This document shows positions 25,901 through 34,378 of a DNA stretch of 64,000 nt, one piece after another (position 1 is the stretch's first letter; every line of letters begins with the position of its first letter). The DNA lies in NCBI RefSeq assembly GCF_037126465.1, contig NC_088203.1, positions 53,295,581-53,359,580 on the forward strand, read 5' to 3'. A program made the position numbers and the translations under genes. Under the pieces are notes generated by a model. It was not told where the DNA came from. It did no database searches and saw only the letters and a program-made list of their open reading frames with translations. The stretch is from Ornithodoros turicata. Taxonomy: Eukaryota > Arthropoda > Arachnida > Ixodida > Argasidae.

Positions 25901-26614
25901 TTTTTTCGTTTTCACCACGGAAATACATATTTGAACGTTTTGGACGTCGGTGGACACGAACCCACTCCCTTCCCGCTGATAATTTTCGACGCGTCCCGTG
26001 GACTCCTGAATCACGTCCATCAGGGTATTCGCGATGGCTCCGTCGCTGTGGACTTCGCGAGCAAATGCCATAAAGTGGGCTATGTGCGTGGTTATCTCCC
26101 CCCGAGTTTCCTTCACCATTAAAACATCGGAACAAATGCAAAACCTAAAGGGTATTCGTTGCGCTCTCAATATAGCGACCATATCGTGAAAGTGACTCAT
26201 TAAATATTGTCGCAAATCCTCTACTCCTTGATCGTGAACAGAAGCCAATAGCATGAATCTTTTGACGATACCTTTAAATGCAGTGTCCGTCTGGAAGAAG
26301 GTCAGGAAGGATGTATCCACGTCGGGGTGCGATCGCATCACGTGAGCAGACGGTGTAGGAGGTGCGCCGTCCCGAGAATCGTCGTCCGATTCATCCTCGA
26401 TATCGTGAGGATCAAAAAAGCAGAACACACACCGAGGCACTGAAAATAAACGGATCCGTAAGAAACGTGCAACAAGTAAAGGGAATAACTTACTTGTGAA
26501 GTGAGTGAAAGCAGACTGTTCCCTCCCTGAGGCGATCGCGCGGCTTAAACCAGCATCCACGCTACATGCACCAACACGCCGGGGCTCGCTTGTTTCCACG
26601 CGGTCGTAAATCAT
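22982..26614 (-). pseudogene. Outer Polinton DNA polymerase B
   Basis: Protein-primed-type family B polymerase. An N-terminal region (26.6-25.9 kb) is followed by a zinc-finger-like block (CERCTRSF...HRRLC, about 25.5 kb), an Exo I-like ALDTEG (about 25.33 kb), Exo II HNLAYDL (24.92 kb), motif A DCNNLYG (24.16 kb), motif B (23.69 kb) and motif C DTDS (23.40 kb). Breaks: a frameshift near 25885; in-frame TAG at 24193-24195 and 23836-23838; a deletion of about 35 bases near 23075 that changes the C-terminus. A probable 5' intron (donor GTAAGT near 26492, acceptor TTTTCAG near 26442) would create an ATG across the junction. Upstream lies a tandem repeat array shared with a divergent plus-strand gene. 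Confidence 0.85.
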
Positions 26615-27420
26615 GTGTCACCTCGAGGATGAGGCCGCGTTGGGGCCATCTGTTTAGTATCAGAACGCGCGCAGCCGCAATGAGAACTCTATGGTGAGCT
26701 TTGTTTTATCACCGTCGAAGAAAATGTTGCGTCAAGGTTATGTAAATAGGTCTTCTCCGAGAAATTGGGTCACCTTGAGGATGAGTCGGCTGCATGTTCC
26801 AACACGTTGGGGCCACCTGTTTTATATCAAAATGCGCTTCATGGTCAAAATGAGTTTGTACTATAGAACGGTGAGCTTTGTTTTATTCTCGGGGAAGACA
26901 ATGTTGCGTCAAGGTAATGTAAGTAGGTCTTCTCCGAGAAATTGGGTCACCGTGAGACAAGCCCCGACGCGACGGTGCCATCTGTTTAATATCAAAAACG
27001 CACTTCCACCCGTCGTCGCCAAAATAAGTTTATAATATCGAACTCTATGGAGAGCCTTGTTTTATCACCGTCGAGGAAAATGTTGCGTCAAGGTGATGTA
27101 AATAGCCCTTCTCTGAGAAATTGGGTCACCTAGAGACAAGCCCCTAACACGATGGTGCCATCTGTTTAATATCAGAACGCACTTCCACCTCGTCATGACC
27201 AAAATGAGAACTCTATGGTGAGCTTTGTTTTATCACCGTCGAAGAAAATGCTGCGTATGTTTCAAGGTGATGTAAATAGGCATTCGCCGAAAAATTGGGT
27301 CACCTTGAGGATGAGCCCACGTTGGGGCGACCTGTCTAATATCAAAATGCCCTTCCACCCCGTCAGGGCCAAAATGAGAACTCTGTGGCGAGCTCAGTCA
27401 AAGAAAATGGTGTCAAGACA
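26612..27420. repeat. Tandem repeat array (about 4.5 units of ~175 bp) between divergent genes
   Basis: Units share AACTCTATGGTGAGCTTTG, then TTTATCACCGTCGA, GTTGCGTCAAGG, TGTAAATAG and GAGAAATTGGGTCACC. Copies begin near 26685, 26870, 27040 and 27212, with a partial unit on the left. The array lies between PolB (minus) and the plus-strand gene ending at 27923, so it occupies the position of a bidirectional promoter/enhancer. Confidence 0.8.
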
Positions 27421-27483
27421 GTGTAAACAGATTTCGGTTTCAACAGCTAGGAGACCGGCAGACGATCCACGTTTTTATATCAC

Positions 27484-27923
27484 GGCACCATATAAACAAC
27501 CATCGCGATCTTTGTGCGTTCTGCGCGCTCAAAACAAGTTGGTGCATTCAGACGAAAAAAGATTGCGCGAGCGTGGAAAGGAGGGGATGCCTACGAAAAC
27601 GATCTCGTGAGCCCGGACCTCATCCACTGCTCACCCGATTGCAACCATAGTCACTTCCAGACTGAAATCGTAAGTACCGAATAGATTACATGTTATCCAA
27701 TGAGTAAAGTTTTTTCTTTTTTCACGTGTTTCAGGTGAACTGCCCAACCTGCTCTCACCCATTACCTGAAGGATCACACTTCCGAGTTCTGGTCGTGGGG
27801 CCTAAAGCACGAGATGCAACCCCACCACCGCCACCACTGCAACCCTCACCGGAGCCGGAATACATATGCAACGATCTGAATGCGCTCTCGACGCTGCTAC
27901 CGCCAACACCACCCAACAGCTGA
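27484..27923 (+). CDS. Small CxxC protein, two exons, unknown function (paralogue 1)
   Basis: Exon 2 (27735-27923) reads NCPTCSHPLPEGSHFRVLVVG, then a proline-rich tail (PPPPPLQPSPEPEY...LLPPTPPNS). It follows a consensus intron: donor GTAAGT at 27670, polypyrimidine tract, acceptor CAG ending at 27734. Exon 1 is open in phase from about 27484 (...LIHCSPDCNHSHFQTEI) but has no ATG in frame, so a further 5' exon is likely. A polyadenylation signal AATAAA lies near 28100. The protein shares its N-terminal block with the next gene. It lies inside the outer Polinton but on the opposite strand to its capsid genes. Confidence 0.5.
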
Positions 27924-28274
27924 GCCATCAGGTGCACGCGCTATTTTCTTCTGTGCTCAACTATCGCTGGACTATGGACCGATCGTAACATCGCTTCTAT
28001 GCCTTCCTCTTTTTCTTCTACTGTGAGAAGCGACATGTGAGAAGTGTCGCTTGTAAGCCATGTATATTTTTTTTCATGCTATTAACCGCTGTTTAGCAAA
28101 TAAACGTTTCCAGCCATTGCCTATAAAGCGTAGTTGTCTGTTGAGGGGGGTTCGCATTAAGTGAAGCGACGGGCTTTATCTGAGAGAAAAAGAAAACAAA
28201 GTTCCCCTCGCAAAGTTGTAAATCTTTATTTTCGTGGGTGGTACCCCTAGAGCATTACTCGCCTCAGTCTCGCC

Positions 28275-28593
28275 ATGGAAAGAGCAACCGTGAGTACCAA
28301 CTTATTTTCACTCTATTAGCTATAGATCTGCGCGCATATTTCAGATGCAACGCCCCACCTGCGGCCACCGATTGCCTGAGGGCTCGCACATTCGAGTCCT
28401 AGTGATGGGAGGCTCGGAGGCTCCTCCGCCTCCCTATAGTGAAGCGCCGCCGCCGCCAAGCTATTTCGAGCAGCAGCGGCAACAACAACAACGACCACTC
28501 GGCAGGGGTCGCGGGCGCGGGTTGATGCTCCATACGAGCGACCAGCAACCGTTCGCCGTCGCTCCAGGTCGAGGACAGCGACACGCGATGTAA
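28275..28593 (+). CDS. Small PPxY-motif protein, two exons (paralogue 2)
   Basis: Exon 1 (28275-28289) encodes MERAT. Donor GTGAGT is at 28290 and acceptor TTTCAG ends at 28344. Exon 2 (28345-28593) encodes RPTCGHRLPEGSHIRVLVMG, then APPPPYSEAPPPPSYFEQ, a Q/R-rich stretch and an RGRGRG basic patch. The two motifs PPPY and PPSY match the PPxY consensus bound by WW domains of NEDD4-type ubiquitin ligases, as seen in adenovirus pVI and retroviral late domains (family knowledge). An initiator-like TCAGTC precedes the ATG, and AATAAA follows the stop. Exon 2 also begins with its own ATG. It converges on the protease gene. Function is unknown; the virion-trafficking idea is inference. Confidence 0.55.
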
Positions 28594-28688
28594 ACAAAAG
28601 TAAATAAAACACATCGCTAAAAAAAACAGTGTTCTACGCGTTCGTGATAGTTTGTGGTGTGGGGGAGAATAAAGGACACCACACTTTT

Positions 28689-29123
28689 TTAAGCGACAAA
28701 CAACTTTTCTAGCAGCTTTATTGATTTTAGGTCATTAGCGGCGAGATTATTGTAAAACAGGGATACAATGCTTTTCAGTGATTTCCCTTTCGCCAACAAT
28801 GTCGCCACGATACAACAGTACACACCACACATTGGAGAATACAGGCTTTGGATACAGACATCATTATATTTGTCGACGGTGAGGCATTTCAACTCGGGTT
28901 TGATGAGTGGCAATCCGAAGGAATCAAAGTAGATGAGGTCATCCTTCATTTTCGCGTACAGAATTCAGTGCTCCCCAGCTTGCTGTCGCCGATCGGTGTT
29001 CACCACGATTATACCCGGTCTATCCAGCGCGGGCAGACGGTCGTCTCGAGCGTATACACTGCGAAAGAGTGCCGAAGTGTAATCGTTGTACTTCAGGAGT
29101 CTCTCGATATCCTGCTCGAACAT
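28689..29123 (-). pseudogene. Outer Polinton adenain-like cysteine protease
   Basis: Maturation protease of the capsid. The ATG at 29123 lies 2 bases after the capsid stop. The sequence follows the inner element's protease: an N-terminal helix block, IIVVNTDRR, the catalytic His in EH, FDSFGLP with the Asp, and the catalytic Cys in SPMCGVYC. The codon after the catalytic His, Trp in the inner element, is a TGA stop here (about 28967), so the gene is dead. The rest of the frame is open. It converges with the PPxY gene with about 95 bases between them. Confidence 0.8.
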
Positions 29124-29125
29124 CG

Positions 29126-30409
29126 CTAATCCAGTGTGACGTTCCTGTTCTTATCGATGGACATAATTCGCACACTCTCGGACAGTATCAATACGGTCGT
29201 GGGTTCGGCCAAGGCACGTCGGAACTTGAGTTGCAGACGAACGTTTCCATGCCTGATCGGTGACAGGTGGACGGAGGATTGATCGGGTTCCAGGTCGTAG
29301 TACAGTAGGAACTTGTTTCCAACGTAGTGGTCGTATTCGTAGGAGACGTGCTTCTCACACAGCTGCTCCATGAGGTTGAAGTAGCTTCGGTGGTTCAGGT
29401 TATTGTTGAAGTCGAACGTGTCTATTCGCTGCGTCCCGTTCACGGTGAGCGTCGCCGACTCAATGTCGTTGTTCACAAATCGATACGGGTCCCGATTGAA
29501 TGCTCCCTGGTAGGCTAGGGTGGGCACGAATGCGACCACCACCTTCTCTGGAAATAAATCTTCCAGGCATGCATCCAGGTTGCCAACTGGTAGCGAACGA
29601 ATACGTGATTCACTTCTGGCCAGTGTGTAGAAGGCCTTGCGCTGCTGCAATTCTGTTTCGTGTCCGAGGAATAGGCTGGGAGACACGGTGATTTTCTTTA
29701 TCTACAAGGTGGCACTCATGATTTCCACTTTATGCGTGTGCTGCTCCTGATCGGTCTTCATAATGCGGAACGCGTTGGAGCCTTGATAAAAAACAAGCCT
29801 AATTTCCACTCCCGATATGAGTAGCTTAGGCTGCAGGAAAATGTCCGAGTTGATCTTGGAAACCAGGTCGATGGTCTTGCCGCCACGTGTGAGGTTGTAT
29901 CGTTCGGTCGGTCCACGAGCGCGAATGTTGTGTTCCGATTGACGCGCTTCTTCGTGCGTGTACAGACCTGCTTTATGCACGGTATTTTGCTCCGTGGTGC
30001 TGGCGTGAAGCAAAATATCCAGGTAGCTTCTATAGCTATACAAATCATTATTCGTAATCATGGTCTGATTCAAGAAGACGGCTACGTTCTTGAAAAGCGA
30101 GCTGGCGAACGCGTTGACGGGGTAGACCTCCTCGTAGGTCGTCCGATCGCCAGCCTGTGTTTCCGGTAGCGAAGCATTGTCACGTACGATGCGGACTTTC
30201 GTCACTATGTACGCGGAGTTCAAATCGAGATAGTGGTGCCCCAAATTCGAAAGCTGGAACTCTATGACGGAAGATATGTCAGCGATCGGGTAGAATACCT
30301 CATATTCCCCCTTCAGTATATGCCACTGCGTTCCTGGCAAGGAAAATAACTGTGTTTCCGACTTATCCAACAGAGGAGTGTCGGGATGTACGCCGTTAAT
30401 CGTGTCCAT
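29126..30409 (-). pseudogene. Outer Polinton major capsid protein (double jelly-roll)
   Basis: About 427 codons, collinear with the inner element's major capsid protein: FYPIADISSVIEFQL, HHYLDLNSAYI, SYRSYLDILLH, RGPTERYNL, SPSLFLGHE, NKFLLYYDLEPD, HGNVRLQLKF and a terminal DKNRNVTLD. Proteins of this family form hexon-like trimers, the main building block of the icosahedral shell. One in-frame TAG (29702-29704) sits between MSATL and IKK; otherwise the frame is intact, so decay is slight here. It is followed 2 bases later by the protease. Confidence 0.85.
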
Positions 30410-30414
30410 CTCGC

Positions 30415-30756
30415 AACTAAATTGTGGCCGCGCAACCAGCGTGATTTTTGCCGTCGAAGACGTCCGGTTTTCTCCTCTTTCTTCGCCCGCCAGCCCCTCT
30501 CAGGTCTCGGAGAATTTCACGGCCCGTATCTTTCGCCGATCTTTTAAGCGCACTTCAGAAAGAGTCTCCCTCCGACAGATTTTTGGCCACGCGCTTAGCG
30601 GCCGCAACAGCCGTCTTTTTTAAGTAGGGCGATACGTGTTTAAAGAGTGGAATAGCGAAACGCCCGAGCTGAGAAATTGCCTCCCCTCTGGTACAGGTGC
30701 GACCTGTATACCGTCGGAACGCCAAATCCGTAGATTGGTACCGCTTTAGTGTACAT
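30415..30756 (-). pseudogene. Outer Polinton pX/pVI-like minor capsid protein
   Basis: Its ATG (30756) overlaps the penton stop, as in the inner element. It begins MYTKAVPIYGF and YQRGGN, then a frame change near 30680, then FAIPLFKHVSPYLKKTAV and AAKRVAKNLSEGD, and ends with a basic GGRRKRRK stretch. The amphipathic plus basic layout matches the inner copy at 36672-37001. It is broken by a frameshift and a stop near 30555. Confidence 0.65.
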
Positions 30757-31159
30757 GCTTAAAGTGCAGCGTCAACGTCGATCTACCGCGATTTTGTAGC
30801 GGCAGCTTGCAACCCGTGTCGTCGCGTATAGAGACGGTGATTGAGGAAATTTCGTGCTGCACTAACTTAAAATACTGAACGGGAAGAAAGCTGAAACTCA
30901 GTTGTTCTTTCGTTCTATCGTATACGAATGGAATTAATTTCAGTATCGGATGCCGTCCGTTTCCCACTACGGAGGGCGTGACGAGATCCGTGTATATCAT
31001 AATACAGTTGGGAAGATCTATGGTCACTTCGTCGACGCCCGTATCGTTTTCAGTAAATACGGTTTTCGCGCCGAAACCCAGTAGGTACGCAAAGTAATCG
31101 GATAATGTAAGCGACACGTTTTCCCGCAAGCTCAACGAACACTTCCTCGCCCATGCATC
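30746..31159 (-). pseudogene. Outer Polinton penton protein, C-terminal part (left of inner insertion)
   Basis: The frame up to 31159 contains LSDYFAYLLGFGAKTVF, IMIYTDLV, VGNGRHPILKLIPF, VQYFKLVQHEISSITVSI, GCKLPLQ and TLHFKHVH. It matches the C-terminal half of the inner penton (36682 side). It is cut at 31154-31159 (TGCATC) by the inner Polinton; the N-terminal part resumes at 44359. Confidence 0.85.
31154..31159. repeat. Target-site duplication (left) of the inner Polinton
   Basis: TGCATC directly precedes the terminal AGTAGTAGG and recurs at 44353-44358 directly after the other end. Six bases is the Polinton signature. Confidence 0.95.
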
Positions 31160-31172
31160 AGTAGTAGGTACT

Positions 31173-31341
31173 GGACTCTCATGGTGCACAACGCCCAACT
31201 GGCCTGAACACGATTTAATTGGCAATTAGAGCTATTTGGGACCCACCACATTAATCAGCACCCTCCAGGGAGCCACCACACTAATTGGGGAAAGTCTAAC
31301 TCGTGTCCAGACCAGCTGAGCGTTGTGCACCATGAGAGTCC
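31173..31341. repeat. Terminal hairpin inside the TIR
   Basis: The 21 bases at 31173-31193 (GGACTCTCATGGTGCACAACG) are exactly complementary to 31321-31341. Imperfect pairing continues inward (ACTGGCCTGAACACG against CGTGTCCAGACCAGC). The same structure lies in the right TIR at about 44171-44339. Each DNA end can therefore fold back on itself. Confidence 0.9.
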
Positions 31342-31674
31342 ATAAAAAAGAAAAATAATAGGCAGAAAATAAAATAAAAAGATGGAAATAGAGTGGAGAG
31401 AAACAATTTATTCGAAAATCAACGATGCCGCGGCGAAGAAGCCGCTCCGCAACACCCGAGTGACCAGCGCACGCCATGTTGGTAGTTTGCACCCAGCAGT
31501 TGCAGAGATCGACGACAGGTGGCCACTTAGTTGCAAGGCATCACACCAGATGGCGCCACCATCATAGCTCTAGAGGAGAAAGACAGATAACAAGATACTA
31601 GCGGCAGGTAAAAATGGCAGCACTGCTAAACAAGTCTAGGCATGCGAGAGAAAAGGTCTAACCGCTACTGCTAA

Positions 31675-32160
31675 ACACAAAACAGTACACATCGGGGAAA
31701 AAAGGCTTACGGGGGCGATCGCTTAGGCCTAACCCCAACACTACGCAGCTAACACAAGGCGGGAACCACACATCGCTAAACATGCGAGAAAAGGCTTAAC
31801 ACGAGCGCGGTCACCGCTAAACACGGCAAACATACGAGGAAAGAGGCTTACGGGGGGCGATCGCTTAGGCCTAACCCCAACACTACGCAGCTAACACAAG
31901 GCGGGAACCACACATCGCTACACATGCGAGAAAAGGCTTAACACGAGCGTGGTCACCGCTAAACACGGCAAACATACGAGGAAAGAGGCTTACGGGGGCG
32001 ATCGCTTAGGCCTATCCTCAACACTACGCAGCTAACACAAGGCGGGAACCACACATCGCTAAACATGCGTCAACAGGCTTGGACACCGCAAAACAAGTCT
32101 AAACATGCGAGAAAAGGCTTAACACGAGCGCGGTCACCGCTAAACACGGCAAACATACGA
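31675..32160. repeat. Sub-repeats within the TIR (about 140-bp unit, three copies)
   Basis: GCGATCGCTTAGGCCTA followed by CAACACTACGCAGCTAACACAAGGCGGGAACC recurs near 31715, 31858 and 31996. GAGAAAAGGCTTAACACGAGCG and GTCACCGCTAAACACGGCAAACATACGAG fill the unit. The mirrored array is at about 43350-43840. Confidence 0.85.
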
Positions 32161-32538
32161 GAAAAGGAGCACGTCAAATCACTCACCTTTTCCCCCGCGG
32201 CAACTTCCAGGCAGAAACTGAGCGAGCGCGGAGAACATACGTCTGCTCTCTACGAGATCCAGCCAGAAAGTGAGCGAGCGCGCGGAGCGCACGTCCGTCT
32301 TCCGCGACCGTCCGAGAGAAACTGAGAGAGGCGACGCGCAGCGGCCGCTATGGATGCGCGCGCGCCCTCTGCTCCACCCGTCCGCGCATGCGCGCGCGCG
32401 CGCTCCTAGCGCCCCCTGCGCCGGCCGCGGGTGTTTTCGGTTTCGGCTCTCTGCTGCTGCGCGCGCGCTCCTAGCGGCGACGGGTGGCTTTTCAGTTTCG
32501 CTTTCATTCTCCGTTCTTTGCGCGCGCGCGTTTATCTG

Positions 32539-32572
32539 TATAAAGGCAGCGCGCACCGCGCTCGCGTCATCA
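32539..32572 (+). promoter_or_regulatory. TIR-borne TATA promoter facing into the element (left)
   Basis: TATAAAG at 32539-32545 lies about 25-30 bases before GCGTCATCATTC (initiator-like) and 53 bases before the first ATG at 32598. Identical sequence in the right TIR (TATA at 42965-42971, complement) faces the minus-strand gene at 42928. Confidence 0.6.
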
Positions 32573-32597
32573 TTCTGACCGATACGTGGAAAACGCC

Positions 32598-32876
32598 ATG
32601 TGTGGTTTATTCTCCTGCGTTTCTCGTCGTCGCAAGGAAAAGACAAAAAACGAAGAACTTCGCGAATTTATACGCGGCATCGTGGAGGAAGCCTTTCAAG
32701 TCCACCGTCTGGAATGGTTGCAAGCACGTCAAGAAATGTGTCAGGACAAGATGAAGACGCTCGACCGCATCTTAGCGGCGGACAGACTGGCGAAAAAGAA
32801 GTCCAACTTTAGCCTGGACAATCTGTATTGGGAACGCAGTTCCGATGTAGAGGACGACGACGACGAGGATGTGTAA
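32598..32876 (+). CDS. Small basic/acidic-tailed protein, first gene of the capsid block
   Basis: 92 codons from the first ATG after the TIR promoter. MCGLFSCVSRRRKEK gives a Cys-bearing, basic N-terminus, a predicted helix follows (ELREFIRGIVEEAF), and the C-terminus is acidic (DVEDDDDEDV). The outer element has a counterpart in the same place (48398-48526) with MCC, basic residues and KLRDIIREILDEY, so the gene is conserved across two Polinton families. The Cys next to the start could be lipid-modified (inference). I do not recognise a named family. It lies 72 bases upstream of the ATPase. Confidence 0.75.
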   Translation: MCGLFSCVSRRRKEKTKNEELREFIRGIVEEAFQVHRLEWLQARQEMCQDKMKTLDRILAADRLAKKKSNFSLDNLYWERSSDVEDDDDEDV

Positions 32877-32948
32877 ATAAAAAAGCGATGCATTTCTCTT
32901 CGAGTCTCAGTCTCTTCTTTCTCTTCGTGCAACGTGTACGCACGCAAC

Positions 32949-33584
32949 ATGTCTTCCCCCGAACCTTTTCGTTTCCGTCATCCCTTTCGCTGTATCTTAA
33001 GCGGCCCCTCCATGTGCGGCAAATCTACGTTCGTTGCTAACGTGTTGAGGAACCTGAACGACGTGGTAGACAAGCCTCCGTCACAAATATTCTACGTGCA
33101 GAAATATGCTTCGCCGAGCATGCTGGACGAATTCGGGGACTCCGTAAAATTTACCAAGGAGCTACCGCGAGAGTGGGACACGTCGCGCGCTACGCTGATC
33201 GTCGTCGACGATCACATGACCGACGCCGGTTCCTTGAAGGAGGTGACCGATCTTTTCATTCGGGGTTCTCACCACGCCAACGCGTCGATCTTCTTACTCG
33301 TTCAAAACATCTTTTTCGACAGTAGCCATTTTAGAACAATATCCTACAACGCCAGTTACGTCGTCCTGTGGCGCACCGTGCGCAGCGTGCACCAGATGGA
33401 ACATTTCGGTCAACAGCTATTTGGCAGAAAAAGATTGGAGTATTTTCTGGACGCATATAAACAAGCGATGTCGTCGCCCCACGCATATTTACTCGTGGAT
33501 CTTCACAACTATACGCACGAGGATCACAGGTTGCGTAGCAATATCTTTCCGGGAGAACGTCAATATATCTACGCTCCGAAATGA
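32949..33584 (+). CDS. DNA-packaging ATPase (FtsK/HerA-type, A32-like)
   Basis: 211 codons; the ATG at 32949 is the first in frame. Walker A is GPSMCGKST (residues 19-27) and Walker B is LIVVDD (83-88). A downstream LLVQN (sensor-like) and the block YLLVDLHNYT...RLRSNIFPGE complete the Polinton ATPase pattern. It would pump the genome into the empty capsid. The outer element's copy at 47675-48292 is collinear. Its stop overlaps the ATG of the next gene in ATGA, suggesting coupled expression from one transcript. Length is typical for the family. Confidence 0.92.
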   Translation: MSSPEPFRFRHPFRCILSGPSMCGKSTFVANVLRNLNDVVDKPPSQIFYVQKYASPSMLDEFGDSVKFTKELPREWDTSRATLIVVDDHMTDAGSLKEVTDLFIRGSHHANASIFLLVQNIFFDSSHFRTISYNASYVVLWRTVRSVHQMEHFGQQLFGRKRLEYFLDAYKQAMSSPHAYLLVDLHNYTHEDHRLRSNIFPGERQYIYAPK

Positions 33585-33915
33585 ATCTCCGCCCTCACCT
33601 CACTTTACTCAAAGTACTCTCCACTCTACCCCCTCCACACCGCCGCGACGTCTTGAGACGTTCGTCCTCGTCCGACATGAAACACCTCTCCGAAATTTGC
33701 CTCAATGTATTGAACGGAAAGGTGGCTCTAGCTCCAGATACGTTCGCGCGTTTGAAGAAGCACAAACGCTTTTTACGACGGCTCGCCTACAAAAAGATTC
33801 ACAACGTTTGAAGCGCTATCTGTCTCAGCAGCGAGGACAGGGCGTTCTTTCGTCGGTGGTTCCTCTCCTGCTTTCCGCCGTGTTGAACCTTTTCGCCAAT
33901 GGCCAAGAGAATTGA
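33581..33915 (+). CDS. Small protein with hydrophobic C-terminus, frame change at an A run
   Basis: It starts in the ATGA overlap with the ATPase. The first frame gives about 76 codons (SEICLNVLNGKVAL, KKHKRFLRRLAYKK) and stops at 33811. The conserved continuation (RLKRYLSQQRGQG, then a hydrophobic VVPLLLSAVLNLF segment) is open in the -1 frame up to 33915. The change of frame falls near a run of five A at 33790-33795. The outer element shows the same two-frame layout, with its change at a run of six A. Either both copies carry a lesion or assembly error in an A run, or the change is programmed. Short proteins of this type, with a GNVxL motif and hydrophobic tail, recur in Polintons (from memory); function is unknown. 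Confidence 0.65.
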
Positions 33916-34378
33916 AGTGACCACCTCCATCGGAAACATTCTTTCCTCGAAGGAGAGTGACGACGTCAAAGTGAAACTCATACTGCAAGCACTGTATCGC
34001 ATACTCAAGCAGTACGGATTTGACCCCTACGACAATAAAAACAAGGCGTCCGACGCTACAAATGACTTTGACTATTCGCTCCTCTCTCCAGAGGTGGACG
34101 AAGAGGAAGCGGAAAGGGTCGTCTCGGAATTAAAGAAGGTTCTTTCCTGGGATCGCGAGGGTTGTGTCTCCGTGTCGGGCAAGCCCATCAGACACTCCTC
34201 CGTTTACGAACTCGTCAATTATTTGTTGCAACGTAAAACGGGAAAGAAACCTTCCTGGTTCCCCAAAGTCTCGAAACTATTGCGTCTGATTTCTCTACCC
34301 AAATCTCGCGAGCCTCAACAGCAGCAGCAGCAGCAGCAGCAAGCCTCCATTGCGTGGACGACTTATGGAGGGATATGA
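33899..34378 (+). CDS. Conserved Polinton protein of unknown function
   Basis: 159 codons. The ATG at 33899 overlaps the end of the preceding gene by 17 bases. An N-terminal block RIEVTTSIGNILSSKESDDVK is followed by a helix (LILQALYRILK), FDYSLLSPEVDEEEAERVV, KKVLSWD, a small beta-rich stretch and KKPSWFPKVSKLL. A nine-residue Gln run (CAG repeat, 34318-34341) precedes the C-terminus. The outer element has a counterpart (46279-47315, RIEIGEVLKSNDSDDVK). It always sits between the hydrophobic protein and integrase. No catalytic motif is seen. Confidence 0.8.
   Translation: MAKRIEVTTSIGNILSSKESDDVKVKLILQALYRILKQYGFDPYDNKNKASDATNDFDYSLLSPEVDEEEAERVVSELKKVLSWDREGCVSVSGKPIRHSSVYELVNYLLQRKTGKKPSWFPKVSKLLRLISLPKSREPQQQQQQQQQASIAWTTYGGI

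Larger units (their letters stand above)
31160..32572 (+). repeat. Left terminal inverted repeat of the inner Polinton
   Basis: It pairs with 42939-44352 along its whole length; by eye only a handful of mismatches and one or two single-base length differences are seen. It contains, in order, a terminal hairpin, an A/T-rich block, three ~140-bp sub-repeats, a (CG)n-rich block and a TATA box. Open frames inside it occur in both TIRs and show no domain; I treat them as chance. Confidence 0.95.

Noticed and set aside
26612..27420. CRISPR-like array
   Set aside because: Units of ~175 bp are imperfect tandem repeats without short identical repeats and unique spacers, and the DNA is eukaryotic.
27215..27610. 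131-codon open frame over the tandem array as a gene
   Set aside because: It is mostly repeat-unit translation. The spliced neighbour in another frame explains the coding signal at its end.
31232..32646. Several long open frames inside the left TIR, and their mirror images at 42955-44280
   Set aside because: They are identical by duplication of the TIR, overlap each other on both strands, lie in CG-rich or sub-repeat sequence and show no domain.
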